A program made the position numbers and the translations under genes. From contig JADLZK010000387.1 of the NCBI GenBank assembly GCA_015847255.1, positions 62,001 to 126,000 on the forward strand: a DNA stretch of 64,000 nt, in the 5' to 3' direction. The DNA is from Hyparrhenia diplandra (Eukaryota; Streptophyta; Magnoliopsida; Poales; Poaceae). Below the pieces are notes generated by a model. That model was not told the DNA's origin. It searched no databases and worked only from the letters and a program-made list of their open reading frames with translations. Positions 1 through 11,800 of the stretch are shown piece by piece; position 1 is the stretch's first letter, and each line of letters starts with the position of its first letter.

Positions 1-260
1 CTTGAGATCCGTTGCTTTGGATCATTAATTTCCTTTCCTACAATTAAATTTGATTTTCAACTAATTTCACAAAATATTAATGCAACTTTTCTATTTCCGT
101 ACATTAAAATATTTTATCTATATCTGAATAGCTTCTGAAGAAAACAGACCAAAAGTGATCATTTCTCAAAGCTCAGATAATATATATAATATATCACATG
201 ACTAAACTGTTTTCTAAATACGATTGGGTTGATAATTCCACAAAATGGAAATTAAAATGC
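1..260. repeat. Direct repeat, copy 1 (about 260 bp)
   Basis: This AT-rich block recurs at 717-973 with about 90% identity by eye. Both copies start with the same CTTGAGATCCGT string and share a long identical core around the words 'agcttctgaagaaaacagac'. The 456 bp between them contain a MITE at 332-596. No coding potential is visible. It could be a local tandem duplication or two copies of an unrecognised repeat; the window starts inside or at the edge of copy 1. Confidence 0.8.
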
Positions 261-331
261 TCCAAGTTTTATTTTATTAATTACAGATACAGATACAGTG
301 GAAGGACATGAATTGGAAATTAATATTCTTA

Positions 332-596
332 GAGCAACTATAATAGCTTGGCTAAACTTAATTGCCGAATTTCATTGTTTAGCCATTTTGTAAAATAGAA
401 ACTTCTAAAAAAGAATAGGTTCACAACAATCTTGCTATTTTATAAAGTTAGTAGCAAATGGCTATGGCTCACTATATATGGCCCTCAAAATTTTGGGGAT
501 AGATATATTACAAAACCATATAACATATCTATTGGAGTTCAAATTTTTCTCTAAAACTCCATAAATAGCCTGATATTACATCTATTGGAGTTGCTC
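332..596. mobile_element. Tourist-like MITE (PIF/Harbinger type)
   Basis: The element is 265 bp and begins GAGCAACTATAATAG. The reverse complement of its end reads GAGCAACTCCAATAG, so the inverted termini match at 13 of 15 positions. The flanking trinucleotide TTA occurs on both sides (329-331 and 597-599), which is the usual Harbinger/Tourist target duplication. It has no ORF, so it must be non-autonomous. Confidence 0.7.
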
Positions 597-716
597 TTAG
601 TTTAACATAGCGACAAGAAATAACATCTTCATGATAAGTTTTAACTCATTTAATTAACAATTTTCATATTATTCTTGCAAATGAGATTCGGAAAGATGTT
701 TTACTTCTCATTATTT

Positions 717-973
717 CTTGAGATCCGTCGCTTTGGATCACTAATTTCCTTTCCTACCATTAAATTTGATTTGCAATTAATTTTGCAAAATATTAATGCA
801 AGTTTTATGTTTCCGTACATTAAATTTAAATGTTTTATCTATATCTGAATAGCTTCTGAAGAAAACAGACCAAAAGTGATCATTTCTCAAAGCTCAGATA
901 ATATATATCACATGACTAAACTGATTTTAAATACGATTGGCTTGATATTTCCACAAAATTGAAATTAAAATGC
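717..973. repeat. Direct repeat, copy 2
   Basis: Second copy of the block at 1-260, differing by scattered substitutions and short indels, including a shortened 'atatat' stretch. See copy 1. Confidence 0.8.
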
Positions 974-2405
974 TTTTCCATTGACTGTTCTTTTCATAGT
1001 GATTTTGAAATTAATTTCCATGCTGCATTACAGAAAACAATTTCGCCCACAAATGGAGGCATTTTGCTTGTCGATAGTATGGTCTTTTCAATCAAGTGAA
1101 CATATTCTACAGCTATATACCTCCACGCCGTTTAAAATTCTCGGCCACAAAATGGACCATTGAAGAATTTATAAAATGTGAAGATGACTATTTTCTCCGA
1201 CAAAAGTTTGATCAGGAACACATTTGTCCTGTGAACTTGTCCCCGTTTCATGCATTGATGCATAGTGGTATCTCGTAGCCCAGAACCGTGTTCCAGCCTA
1301 GCAATGTAACCTAACCACGTCCGGATGTCCCTGGCTCTCTGCCGATCACGGTGTCACGTTAGATGACCAATCAATCTTTGCATTAGTCACCTCTCTCGTG
1401 CACGCTGCCATGACATTTCCTCCATGCCGGCCATCACAATGCAAGTTGGCAATCAGATTCTGAATTCTGATGAGCACAAATTTTTCTGATGTGTAGTTTG
1501 ACGTGTTGCCTAAGATTTATCTCATTCTGCATGCATATGTTCGGCTGCTATCCAAATCCATCACAACATATACAAATCAGACTTGACATATTTTAATCTG
1601 TCGCAAAAAAAAAAAAAAAAAGACTTGACATATTTTAATTAATTTCGCTTAAACTGCCATTTTTTACACCTGAATCAACACAGATAATAATGTAACACGG
1701 TCGACAAGGATCACCAGCATCCAAACTCTTAAGAACATGTGATGCAGCTTTCCCGGCAAAAGGTTCGATCCAACTTAGAGGGATCACAAGAATTTGTCTC
1801 TGAGCTCTCATCCTTTCTTTCCGTTAACGTTCGAAATTCCCCGTCTAGCCATCATCACTTTAGGGGTATCAATAACTTAAATGTGGTTATGACCAAATGA
1901 GCTTTGCTGAGTATTCTAAAAGTTAATTAAAACTGTGAATCGAAATGAATTCTGATGGTTCAAATGAATGCCTAAATGTTTATTGGATTGATTCTGAATA
2001 CTCAAATGAAAACCAAAATCTACTAACTAAATATTAGAATGCGCTGCTGCTCCATTGAGACGTATTCTACGATTCAGCATAGCTATCCAAAAAAAAATTG
2101 AAAAGGGGGATGCAAAATGTGTGGCCATGTTCCCAAAGTATCTGCTTGCTAAATGGCAAAAGAAAGCTAAACATATATACATCACAGAGTGTTGTCAATC
2201 TGAGGGTAGAACACTAAGTCAGTTTAGTTATATAATTCTGGTGGCAAAGCAGAATAAGGTGTGGCAAAATTCATTGTCACCAAATGACCCATGCTCCCAG
2301 TCCCGAACATCCATACAGACTTGCCGTACATGCATACAGACTTGCGTGCTTCTAGCTCTTGCCAAATGCAAAACACATAGCCGAGTTCTTGGCTTCTTGC
2401 TTCCT
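974..2405. other. Intergenic, no gene supported
   Basis: AT-rich sequence with only short random ORFs. It contains the tail-only retroposon at 1598-1620. The ORF that runs rightward from 2055 is antisense to the FAR1-related gene and has no family signature. Confidence 0.6.
1598..1620 (+). mobile_element. Tail-only retroposon insertion with 19-bp target duplication
   Basis: A 23-bp insert made of CTGTCGC followed by 16 A residues is bracketed by perfect 19-bp direct repeats (agacttgacatattttaat) at 1579-1597 and 1621-1639. A poly-A tail next to one copy of a perfect target duplication is the hallmark of target-primed reverse transcription by a LINE machinery. Here almost only the tail was copied. 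Replication slippage is an alternative but would not explain a unique heptamer plus a poly-A tract between the repeats. Confidence 0.7.
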
Positions 2406-4470
2406 TCACTGGAATACAAGCTCTCCATTAAAAAGATCATCCATGCGAATTGTATGTGTATCCCCAGAAGTGCTTGTACATGTGTTGATTTTGTCTCCAA
2501 TTTCCTTGCCAAGGATGTCAAGTGGATCCCCAGAAATGCTTGTACATGCATTGATTTTGTCTTCAATTTCCTTACCAAGGATGTCAAGATTGTTGTCTAC
2601 TAACATGGTGCATTCTGGAAACTGTGCTGCTCTATGTGCCAAATTGAGGAATTTATGAGACATGTATCTGTAGCGAAGAGTAGAATCCATAATTTGATTT
2701 TCGATTACATTTCTTCCCTGGTTGTCTTGTATAGTTGCAATCCGTGCTTCCCATGTCCATCTCTTTAACATGTATTGTGGTGGTAGTGACTTGATATTCA
2801 TCAAATCAAGAACTTTAAGAGAATGGGCACACAATATCCCAATTTTTTTCAAATTGCCTACAGCTGCATAAAACTGTTTGCTTCAAAGGATCACTAATAA
2901 CTTTGTATCCCTCCTCAGAGGTAAAATCTCCTACTAGATATTCATTATTACCATCCAATGCCTTTGTGCAAACTGCCAAGGATCTTTCATATTCACCTTG
3001 AAAAGCTTCAAACATAATAGGTGTATACAGCTTGCTAGCATGCACCAGCATAGGCGGTGGTCTCCTCATATAGATTTCTGGCAACTTTTTTTCCTTGAAT
3101 CAAATTCTAAATTCAGTTCATTATTCCTTTTACCTTGCACCACCATTTCAAAATGCTTCAAGAACTGGACGATATCAAAATCAGTTTCAAAGAGGATTTT
3201 CAAATCATTGTTTAGACTCTTATTCAGCTGTGTACTCCTCATTCCCAATGTGAAGACACCATTCATATAACATTCAGCCCATTTTTCTTTTAACTTGTAT
3301 ATGCTATCCAACCAAGTTTGCTTCTTCACCTTTTTCCTCATGACGTCAAATTTATGTTCAAATTCTGATATGTCCTCATACTCAAACATGCATGCCCTAA
3401 AATCTGAAAGAATGCTTGTGTCTTCATTCTTATCTTTATGAAGATGTCTGACAAAATTCTGCATAATGTGTGAGCTGCATAATCCATGCCATGCTTCTGA
3501 AAACACTTCTGCAGCTGCCTTTTCCATTGCAAAATCTTGATCTGTATAGATTGTTTTAGGCTGCTGTCCATTGTGAGCTTTTAGAAAGGCCTCGAACAAC
3601 CACTTGAAAGACTCAAATGTTTCATCATACATGAGAGCGGCACCAAATATTACAGTTTCTCTAAAATGATTGAATCCAACAAAGACACCAAAAGGCCTAC
3701 TCCCATTATTTGTTCCAAAAGTAGTGTCAAAAGTAACAACATCACCAAAATGTGCATAGTCCATGATCATTTTACCATCAACCCAGAATATATTGGCTAT
3801 CTGTTCTACACAATCCATTTGCAATGCATATTGGAATGATGGGATCTCAGCAATTTTATCTTGAAAATACTTAAGCATGCTACCTGCTTGACCATATGCC
3901 ATCTCCCGTTGGCGCTTGGTCAACAAATAGTTCTTTTGATCTTCAAGGGTATAGCTAAGATTGGGTGATCTGCCAACATGGTGACTAGCCAATTCGTGTT
4001 CCACTTTTGTCCCAATTCCCACATCATCTGCAGTTTCAACTTCAATAGCTTGTAAATCTGAAATTTTCCTTTCTGGAGCTTGTAAATCTGAAATTTGACT
4101 TCGTGGTACCACCAGCTGTAAGGTTTCAAGCAGGTGCAGTATATGATTGTGTTCCAAAACCAGCTCGGACACTTCATACTTGTCTTTTGTTCGGTCCAAT
4201 TTAAGACTCATGTGGACTTTACAATCAGTTCTAGTTTCATGTCGAGGGCGTTTTGTTAAATGATCCCTTTTGTCTAGTGATCGAAGACCCTCATTTGCAC
4301 AAACAAATCTACATGATGTAATTTTGCCATCGGGCGACCTTTTGTTTGTATACCTTTTCTCACCTCAAAGCCTTTTTGCCCACCATAGCTAAGCCAAAAT
4401 GCCCAAGCCTCATTAAAATTTCTAAATTCCATGCCAACATATGGTGTGAAACGAGGCATCAAGGTCTCAC
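2406..4470 (-). CDS. FAR1-related sequence (FRS) protein, frame broken three times
   Basis: This encodes a FAR1/FHY3-family protein, a transcription factor lineage derived from MULE transposases that acts in the nucleus. Domains appear in the right order on the minus strand. The FAR1 zinc-binding domain lies at about 4440-4140, with GMEF, GFEVRK, two Cys and an HNH end. The MULE transposase domain occupies roughly 3900-3250, with acidic residues in VVTFDTTFG and IYTDQDF. A SWIM-type C-x-C...C-x-H finger lies at about 2870-2820. Continuity needs frame changes near 4338-4350, 3086-3092 and 2843-2849. The last two are runs of seven A on the coding strand. A possible 3' splice acceptor precedes the first shown exon near 4468; upstream exons were not identified. 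It may be a pseudogene, a sequence with indel errors, or a young MULE relic. The protein ends in a tandem repeat (2462-2593). Confidence 0.75.
2462..2593 (-). repeat. 66-bp in-frame tandem duplication in the FRS C-terminus
   Basis: Two adjacent 66-bp units (2462-2527 and 2528-2593) encode near-identical 22-residue segments containing LDILGKEI and DKIN. The period is a multiple of three, so the duplication keeps the frame. Confidence 0.85.
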
Positions 4471-5320
4471 TGTATAAGAAGAATACTACCAAGTATGAGA
4501 GTAGTGCATAAATAAAATATAGTAACCAAAAACTCATTTAATCTTTTACTAAAATTAGTTCCCAAGAGAACATGAGTAGCAACACATGGGGACAACTAAA
4601 ATTCGTTAAATGTCACTGACGAGAAAACAAGATGGAATTGTATTACTTACGCATTGGAAGAATGGTGTAGTGTGTTAGCCTGTTCTTCCATCTCAGTAGC
4701 ATAGAAGTAAATTTGATTGCAGCCGTAAATTTGATCTTCAGTCCCTCAGTTCCCTCTCCCTCTCCTTTTCTTCCTTTGGAAGTAAAAGGAAAGCTAAAGA
4801 ATTAGGGATATTCTCTTCTTCTTGCATGAAAATCTGCAGCCTTTGGTGCTACTCCCCTCTCACCATGAACTACGGGCGTGTTGTGGATCTGGTTTCGCCA
4901 CAACCTGGTCAAATGACTCAAATCAATGACATATGGTTATCATCACACAATGAAAAATAACTAGAGAAAACAAAGCAATCATCAAAGGTAGGGGAAAAAG
5001 ACATAGTGCTTCACAGATCATGGCACTGCAAGTTATTCCCTGCACCAATAATTTTTATACTGATAAAAAAGGGAAAAAAAAATGCAACGACTCATGAGTT
5101 CTTACAAGGATGTCTGCCCATTTCTTGACTAAAGGAACAGGTTGCCCTATTCCAAGATCTAATCAACAATCCAAGGGTTTTTAAAATGCCAAGCCACAAA
5201 TCATCTAAATGCAGACCAGCACATTTCATCCCCAAACATAAATAAACGAATCCTACAAGGCTACCGCCGCCGCCATGAGTAGTTTAATCTAGCCTCGCGA
5301 AGTAGTTAAACTAAGAAAAC

Positions 5321-5716
5321 CTAGCATCGAACATGTACCTCGTCCGCCCAGCTCATGTTCCAGTCTTCAAAGCGTCCCTTCCAGTGGTTACGGCTCGAGT
5401 CCACCGGCTCGGGCAGCAGGTCTGAGAGCTGAAGCGAGCGGCGGCCACCGGCTCGAGGCCGCCGGGCGGCGGCGCGGCACTGTGCGCGCCACACGGGGCG
5501 GGCAGGCGCTGGGGCTGCTGCACGGCGAGGCGGGCGGGCTGTTACCACGCGGGGGGCTAGACGGCAAGGCGACGACCGGCGGGGAGCCGCTCCGGGCTCC
5601 GGCCTCGGCGGTCGGAGAGTCGAGGGGTCGCGCTCGCTGTCGCCGCGAGCGTCCGGGAGAAGTGGGCGCTGGGATGGGCAGGACGGACCGCTAGGAGGAG
5701 AAACGTTGGCTGCCAA
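5321..5716 (-). other. GC-rich island, possible 5' exon or promoter
   Basis: A strongly GC-rich island in AT-rich surroundings, with an open frame of 131 codons on the minus strand and open frames on other strands as expected of any GC-rich DNA. The Arg/Pro/Ala-rich translation has no recognisable domain. Its position upstream of the leftward FRS gene suggests a promoter CpG island or untranslated first exon; this is inference only. Confidence 0.25.
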
Positions 5717-6048
5717 TCGGCCTGCTGGGCCAAATTTCTCGTGGGCTGCAGAGTTCTAAAAAAATTTGGGCCAGATCTGCCGAGGCGCGTACAAGGCGTG
5801 TGATTGATTGCTGGAACCTGAGCGAACCGGGACTCAAGGACTGTCCAGGCTGTTCCCAGCCATGGTGATACTATGTATTCTGCTGTGTTTGGTAGCATGT
5901 GGTCGGTCTAGCATGACACGAGGTCGTGTTTGGTTGCACACATGTATCTGAGTTCTAGGTGGCTGACAAGTGAGACATTGCGCCATGTATGCACCAAGCC
6001 ATCCCGGCTCATATGGGAAGCTCGGATCCTGCATATAAGAAGAGCCAG

Positions 6049-6147
6049 GACAAAGGGGCTAAATTGAATGAATGGATGTAAAAGGAACATACAGGCTGAC
6101 AAAGGGGTTTAAATTGAATAAATGGATGTAAAAGGAACATACAGGCT
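6049..6147. repeat. Tandem duplication, 49/50-bp unit
   Basis: Units at 6049-6097 and 6098-6147 both run from GACAAAGGGG to ACATACAGGCT. They differ by a couple of substitutions and one inserted T, so the duplication is recent. Confidence 0.85.
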
Positions 6148-6374
6148 GAGCAACCAAACACGGATCGAGTGTATCATATCGAGTTGAATAACCCTTTACA
6201 TGTCCGAGGCATCCAATCACACCCTTAGCCTTCTACCCGATTAGTCCGGCCCAACAAAAAAAATCCAACGGGTAATAGTGAATGATGTCCTCATTACTGC
6301 CCTAACTCATCTACCTCAACCTAGCCATAACATTGGTTCGCTACCAACACGGAATGAAAGAAGGAAGAGTGTTG

Positions 6375-6430
6375 AAGCATCGAGTCATGCCATTGCGTGC
6401 ACCGATGCTTAATGGCATGACTCGATGCTT
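6375..6430. repeat. Perfect 20-bp inverted repeat (hairpin)
   Basis: AAGCATCGAGTCATGCCATT at 6375-6394 is exactly reverse-complemented at 6411-6430, with a 16-base loop. Fifteen bases of the right arm recur at 6574-6588. No run of T follows, so it does not look like a Pol III or bacterial-type terminator. A MITE core or remnant is the likeliest source. Confidence 0.8.
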
Positions 6431-6599
6431 AAGTAAGAAATGCATTAGTGTAGGGAAACAATATTGTGGCTAGAAATATATCGATGTTGAATAGAAGGGA
6501 GAAAGTTTAAGCCTCAGGTCTTCCCATTGTTGTGACCAATGTTGACTTCAAAATGACACCACGAAAGGCAAGTGCATGACTCGATGCTGGCCATCTAAA

Positions 6600-6742
6600 C
6601 AATAATTTCTAAGGTTTTACTTGGATGTAAGTGTACTTCAATCCACATGTGGTGCAGTGGATTAGAGTGGAACTTGTTTAATTATCCTCCTATCCATTTT
6701 AACTCGGTAGATTGAGGTGAATACACTTACAACTAAATATAT
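6600..6742. mobile_element. Probable degenerate MITE
   Basis: It carries the phrases 'ttggatgtaagtgtacttcaatccacatg' near the left and 'gattgaggtgaatacacttacaact' near the right, which are roughly inverse complements. They resemble the MITE at 45190-45321. The termini are eroded and no target duplication was found. Confidence 0.4.
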
Positions 6743-8875
6743 AAGGACTAGTCGTTAGATACTTATTTGTAGGAATAGTGGTGGTTCTTCAAATGTGCAC
6801 CCCCCTCCTACGTAGATAAACGTTTAGTATCAAAGGAACCTAATAATTATAGTCTAACTCATGTTTTGTAATCCTAGGATGATTAACAACCTACATAAGT
6901 TTAGTGTGCAAACCTCTTGCGGAGGCCCGAATACAAATTCCTTTTTCTAAAAAAAATTGTGTTGAAAGCTAGCCGTCCTAGCTAGGTTGTTTGGATTGAA
7001 AGCGGGTAAGGCCTTCTGCAGAGTGAGGCTAAAAAGGGATAGAAGGTTTGGAAACCGCTCTAAACATTGCAACTAGTGGTGCCAACTTTTAGTGATGCCA
7101 TAAAAGCAGAAGCGATGAAAAGTAGCTACACCGATGCTTGTATAATAGAAAATTGTTTTGTTAGTACGATCACTGCATTGTTTTGTTAGTACGACCATTT
7201 TAGTCCACCTTACCTCTGCAAGTTTGAAAGAGACAGGAGGATGTAGTGATTATTTTATTTCGAGGTCACAATTGGCTTCGGTACTCGTTTCCGTCTCACA
7301 CTGGCGGCTACTTTTTTCTAGGCGTACTAGTGTTTAGGATTTAGGGTATTTGTACAATGCGAAAGGCCTATGAGCGGGTGAAGTAAAACAATACTACATG
7401 GAGTACACATGATTTTATCTCGCGGTTCAGTGACTTGTCGCTCTACTATGTTCACATTTAGGCTACTCCTAGATCACCGTTGCTTTACAAAGAGTCAAAG
7501 ACAATTACCAAAAATAATAATTTAACTGATGTTGGCTTGTTGTAGTTTCACCTTGTTTCATATACAGAACATTATTTCTCCTATTAAAACAGCAGAATGG
7601 GCTTGTTAGAGCAAGGATAATAGTTTAGTCTGCAATCGTCTGTAAGGCAGTTGCGTACAACCTACTGAGTAGGATTTATTTATTACTATAAGGGCAGCCG
7701 CAACGCTAGCATACACAAACAACTGCCCTATAAAAAAGGTGACATGCCAGCGGTGCATGGATGGATTGAAACCACTGCAGCTTTTTTCCAACGCAAGCGA
7801 ATACAGATGCTGCCCCGCTGCTTTTCTCATACCAAAAGGCTAAAAGTATCGCAGTCTTTTCTCTTGTATTGTTCCCAAGCGAACAACTCTCTACCCACAA
7901 CGCGAATTTACTTGCCTCACATTTGTGTCGGTGGGAGGTCGACTCCTCTGTAGACCACTCTGTGCTTCTGTAAGGCTAATGTTGTTGCTGATTTGAACAC
8001 GGACTGCACAGGTGAAGGCTGGGGCAGTACGCCACCGTGGTGCATTGGAGAAGGCCTTAGTGGCTTAGTGTTGTTCATGGCAGTAGTAACCTAGGGGCGC
8101 CTTAGGCTGTCCGCACCGCGGCACGCTAAAGCTTCCTCCATTACCAAAAACGCTGCAGTGCGGTACGTTGCTCCTAGTGAATGAAGCCGAGCTACTCCGG
8201 GACGGACGTGGGGCCTGCGCATGCGCGCCCTCCGCCCGCTCGACCGGACTAGCAAGCAGCGTGGGAGGCAGGAGAGAGAAGCGGCGGACCGGACCCTACT
8301 GTTTGGACTACTTATAAAATGTTATGTCTCACAAATCAAAAGGCCAAATGAAATTTCGATTACACCATTGAATTCGTTTAAATAAATCCTTCAAAATAAG
8401 ATCTCATATGGATATAGTCGGATAAAATTATATGGGATCCCACCGATGTAGAGTATGAGCACTTAAGTATGGATGGCTGCAGCGAAACTGTATATAAAGG
8501 AGAGAATTTCGATGACGAGGACGGAATATTCGTTTTAGAGTATGAATTTAAAGTACGAGGAGTGAGGATAGCCTTATTTATTTATTTATTTATTTATTTG
8601 GCAAGGTACCGCGCTGATAGGCCGACACATCAGCAGACCAGCTCTCACTGCGCGCACGTCACCACCACGAATGGAGAAAAAGAATTACTGCCACAAATAG
8701 AAAAAAAAAAACAGTGTGCCTAGTCGTGGAGGCACACGGGACACCTGCTCCCTCCATGCTCCTCCTCTGCTCATCACTGCTTTGGATTCCGCTTCGCCTC
8801 TTCCGGAGTCCGGTCCTCTCGCCACGCCTCCAGTCTCCAGGGACCAGGGCTGCACCACCTCTCCCACAACTTCCC

Positions 8876-11800
8876 ATGGCGGCGATGGGCACGGCGACCA
8901 CCCCCGCAGCAGCTGCAGCATCAGCTCCCGCGCGGTGCCGCGCTGCTATACTCGGCACCCGCGGCACCACATCGCGGCGCGCCGTAACCGGGTTGCCTCG
9001 GCGAGGAGGCTCCACCACCTGTGCGCCAGCGCCTCACCTGCCGCCACCGCTCCCGACATACCCGACGAAGCGCTCGCGGTGAGCTTCCCGGACCCGACCC
9101 GCCCCGCTAGGCCGCTGAAGCATTCCGTCGAGCAGGCGGAGAGCCGGCGCACTCACAAAAGCGTGTTTTCCTTTTCAGGGACCCTCGGTGGAGCCGGCGC
9201 CGGGGACGAAGCTGAGGAAGCTGGCGTGTCCAATCTGCTACTACCCCCTCGCGAGCTCGAGCGATCCGTCGGAGTAAGTGGCCTTTCACCGTTTCGTTCC
9301 GCACTACCGTGCCACTGCCACAGGCCACAGGCAGCTGGTTATCGCGCAGCTTCCCAAATTGATGGTTGTTTGTTCATCTCCAGCGATGCTTCCAGTCTCG
9401 AATGCTCAACCTGCAAGAAATCCTACCCCAACAAACAGGATTACTGGGATCTTACGGTGGCAGTTGGTTCGACAGAGTACTCGGAATCCATGCCCGCAGC
9501 AACAGAGTTGTTCAGGTAAAGAGGTTTGTTCTTTCTTCTGGGATTAGCTGGCCTGGTGATATCTAGGTGAAATGAGGGGGCCAGGGAATTGTTAACTGTG
9601 GAAATTGACCTTCTGCAACTTGAAATTGTAGTGTCTCCTAAATTAGGGGTATGATTCACTCACCCTTTCTGCAGTTCTGCTTTATCTGAGAATCGGGATT
9701 CTTTTTAAAAGAAATTGTTATCCCCACTAACTGACATCTGAAAGCATTCCTAAGGTTCTAAGTCTCTAAATCGGAAGTGCAAGAAATCTTGATATCTTTA
9801 TGGATCTTTGAAAATGTTGCAACAAAGATAGTTTCTTCCGCATACAAATATAACCAAAGGTTGCACGTCGTACTACTATATCAATGTTTGCCACACTGTT
9901 TCTTTTGGGTAGCAATATGAGACTGCATTTGTCAGTTATTTCTACCAGATTATTTCTTTGTCCTTACAGATGATTATTCGAACAGGACTCCACTGGTATC
10001 GTTTCTTTATGAAAGAGGATGGCGCCAAAATTTCATATGGGGTGGTTTCCCAGGCAAAGAGAAAGAGGTCATGCTGCTTAACTATGTTATATTCTTAAAT
10101 ATTCAATTGCATCTGTGAACTATTTGGGTTACAATCATCTCTATATAAATTTGATTTGATTAGTAGCCCCTTTTTATCTTTTTTTTTCCTTTCCCCATGA
10201 GGAAAATATGGTACTCAAGTGATCCTGAAGAACATTTGATCATGGTATTTTACTTAGACCAGATCACTTTTTGGGTTGGCCATACTAGAAAAGATGGCAT
10301 TGTTGCATCCAGGCTGGGGCCATTGCAAATGTTAGGCTGTTGACCATGTGCCACAAGTTCTGTTTATTTTCACATAGCCAAGCTTTGCTTGGCCCTAATT
10401 AAACTCAAACCTGGATAGCCAGGTTCGGTTTGCTTAGAAACTTACATATATATTTAAGCATTACATTTACCTATCATTTGTATGAGCATATAAATATTTA
10501 GATGTCTGAAGAACATTGCAATTCTGTAGTTTGAAATGGCGAAAACTTATTTGAGGCCAACAATTGGAGGGACTATTGTTGATGCAAGCTGTGGAAGTGG
10601 CCTGTTCTCAAGATTATTTGTTAAGAGTGGATTATATTCTCTTGTCGTGGCATTGGATTTCTCAGAGAATATGTTGAAGCAGTGCAACGAATACATTAAG
10701 CAGGAAAACATTTCAGATGAGTATGTCTTTGATCATTAGTTCTGCACCATACTAGTCATCATGTTTAACTTATTGAGTCTCCATATTTAGTTGTTCCTTC
10801 ATGTCAGTAGTTTTTTGCCGTGATTATTATTTTATTCTAACAATGTGAAATGCAAACTGTTTTATTTCAGGAGATTAGAATTGGTGAGGGCTGACATATC
10901 CAGACTCCCTTTTGTGAGCGGTTCAATTGATGCTGCTGTGCATGCAGGTGCTGCAATTCATTGTTGGCCATCCCCAGCTTGTGCTGTAAGATCCCTATTT
11001 GTGTTACTAATTTATGTCATAAAGATGTCAAAAAGTTTTCATTGCTTTATGTGTGCATAATTGCATTTTTGAAGAGCTAAATAATAAAATTCTGTGCTTA
11101 CAGTGTTTATATTAACCAGCTTCATTAGTTACTCAATACAATTCTTTGCATCAAAATACATGGCAACATTATAGTTTGACTACTTACATAAAAATGGTTT
11201 TCCGTCATGTATTTTTTACATGAACCTAAGTACTCTCTCTGTCCAAAAAAGAGTCGTTATGGGGCACTTGGTCAAACTTTCTTAAGTTTGACTAGGTTTA
11301 TAGAAAATATTAGCAATTTGTATCTCTAAATAAGTTTCTTATAGAAATATATTCAGTGATTTATCTAATGATACTAGTTATGCACCATAAATACTAATAT
11401 TTTTCTTATATATATTGGGTCAAAGTCGAAAATGTTTGATTTCTCGGGAAGTGAGAATGATATTTTCATGGGGACGGAGGGAGTACTTGGTTGCTCCATG
11501 TTCCTATGTGCCACAAAATACATGACAGCATATTAGTTTGCCACTTCCATAATAAACCTCGAAAATATGTGAATTAATGAATCTTGCATGTTGAACCCAC
11601 ATGCTTGTTGCCTTTGTGTTCCTCTTTTCCACCCATGTTTCACAACTGCATGAGCACAACCTCCAAATCAGTAAGAAGCTGATTTATTCAGGGTCCGTTA
11701 TTACAACCTACAAGTCATGAAGCTTGATAAAGTAGCGAACAAGGAATTGCTTTAATGAACAACTTTAGCAACCTTTCAACTTCTCAATATACCTGCTGGG

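Larger units (their letters stand above)
4540..8875. other. Intergenic region between the FRS and methyltransferase genes
   Basis: No gene is supported. The GC-rich island at about 5380-5700 might be the 5' exon or promoter of the leftward FRS gene. Other contents are a 49-bp tandem duplication (6049-6147), a perfect hairpin (6375-6430), a probable MITE (about 6600-6742), a (TTTA)n tract (8574-8599) and GC-rich sequence around 8090-8290 of unknown nature. The last 150 bases before 8876 are the likely 5' leader of the methyltransferase. Confidence 0.5.
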
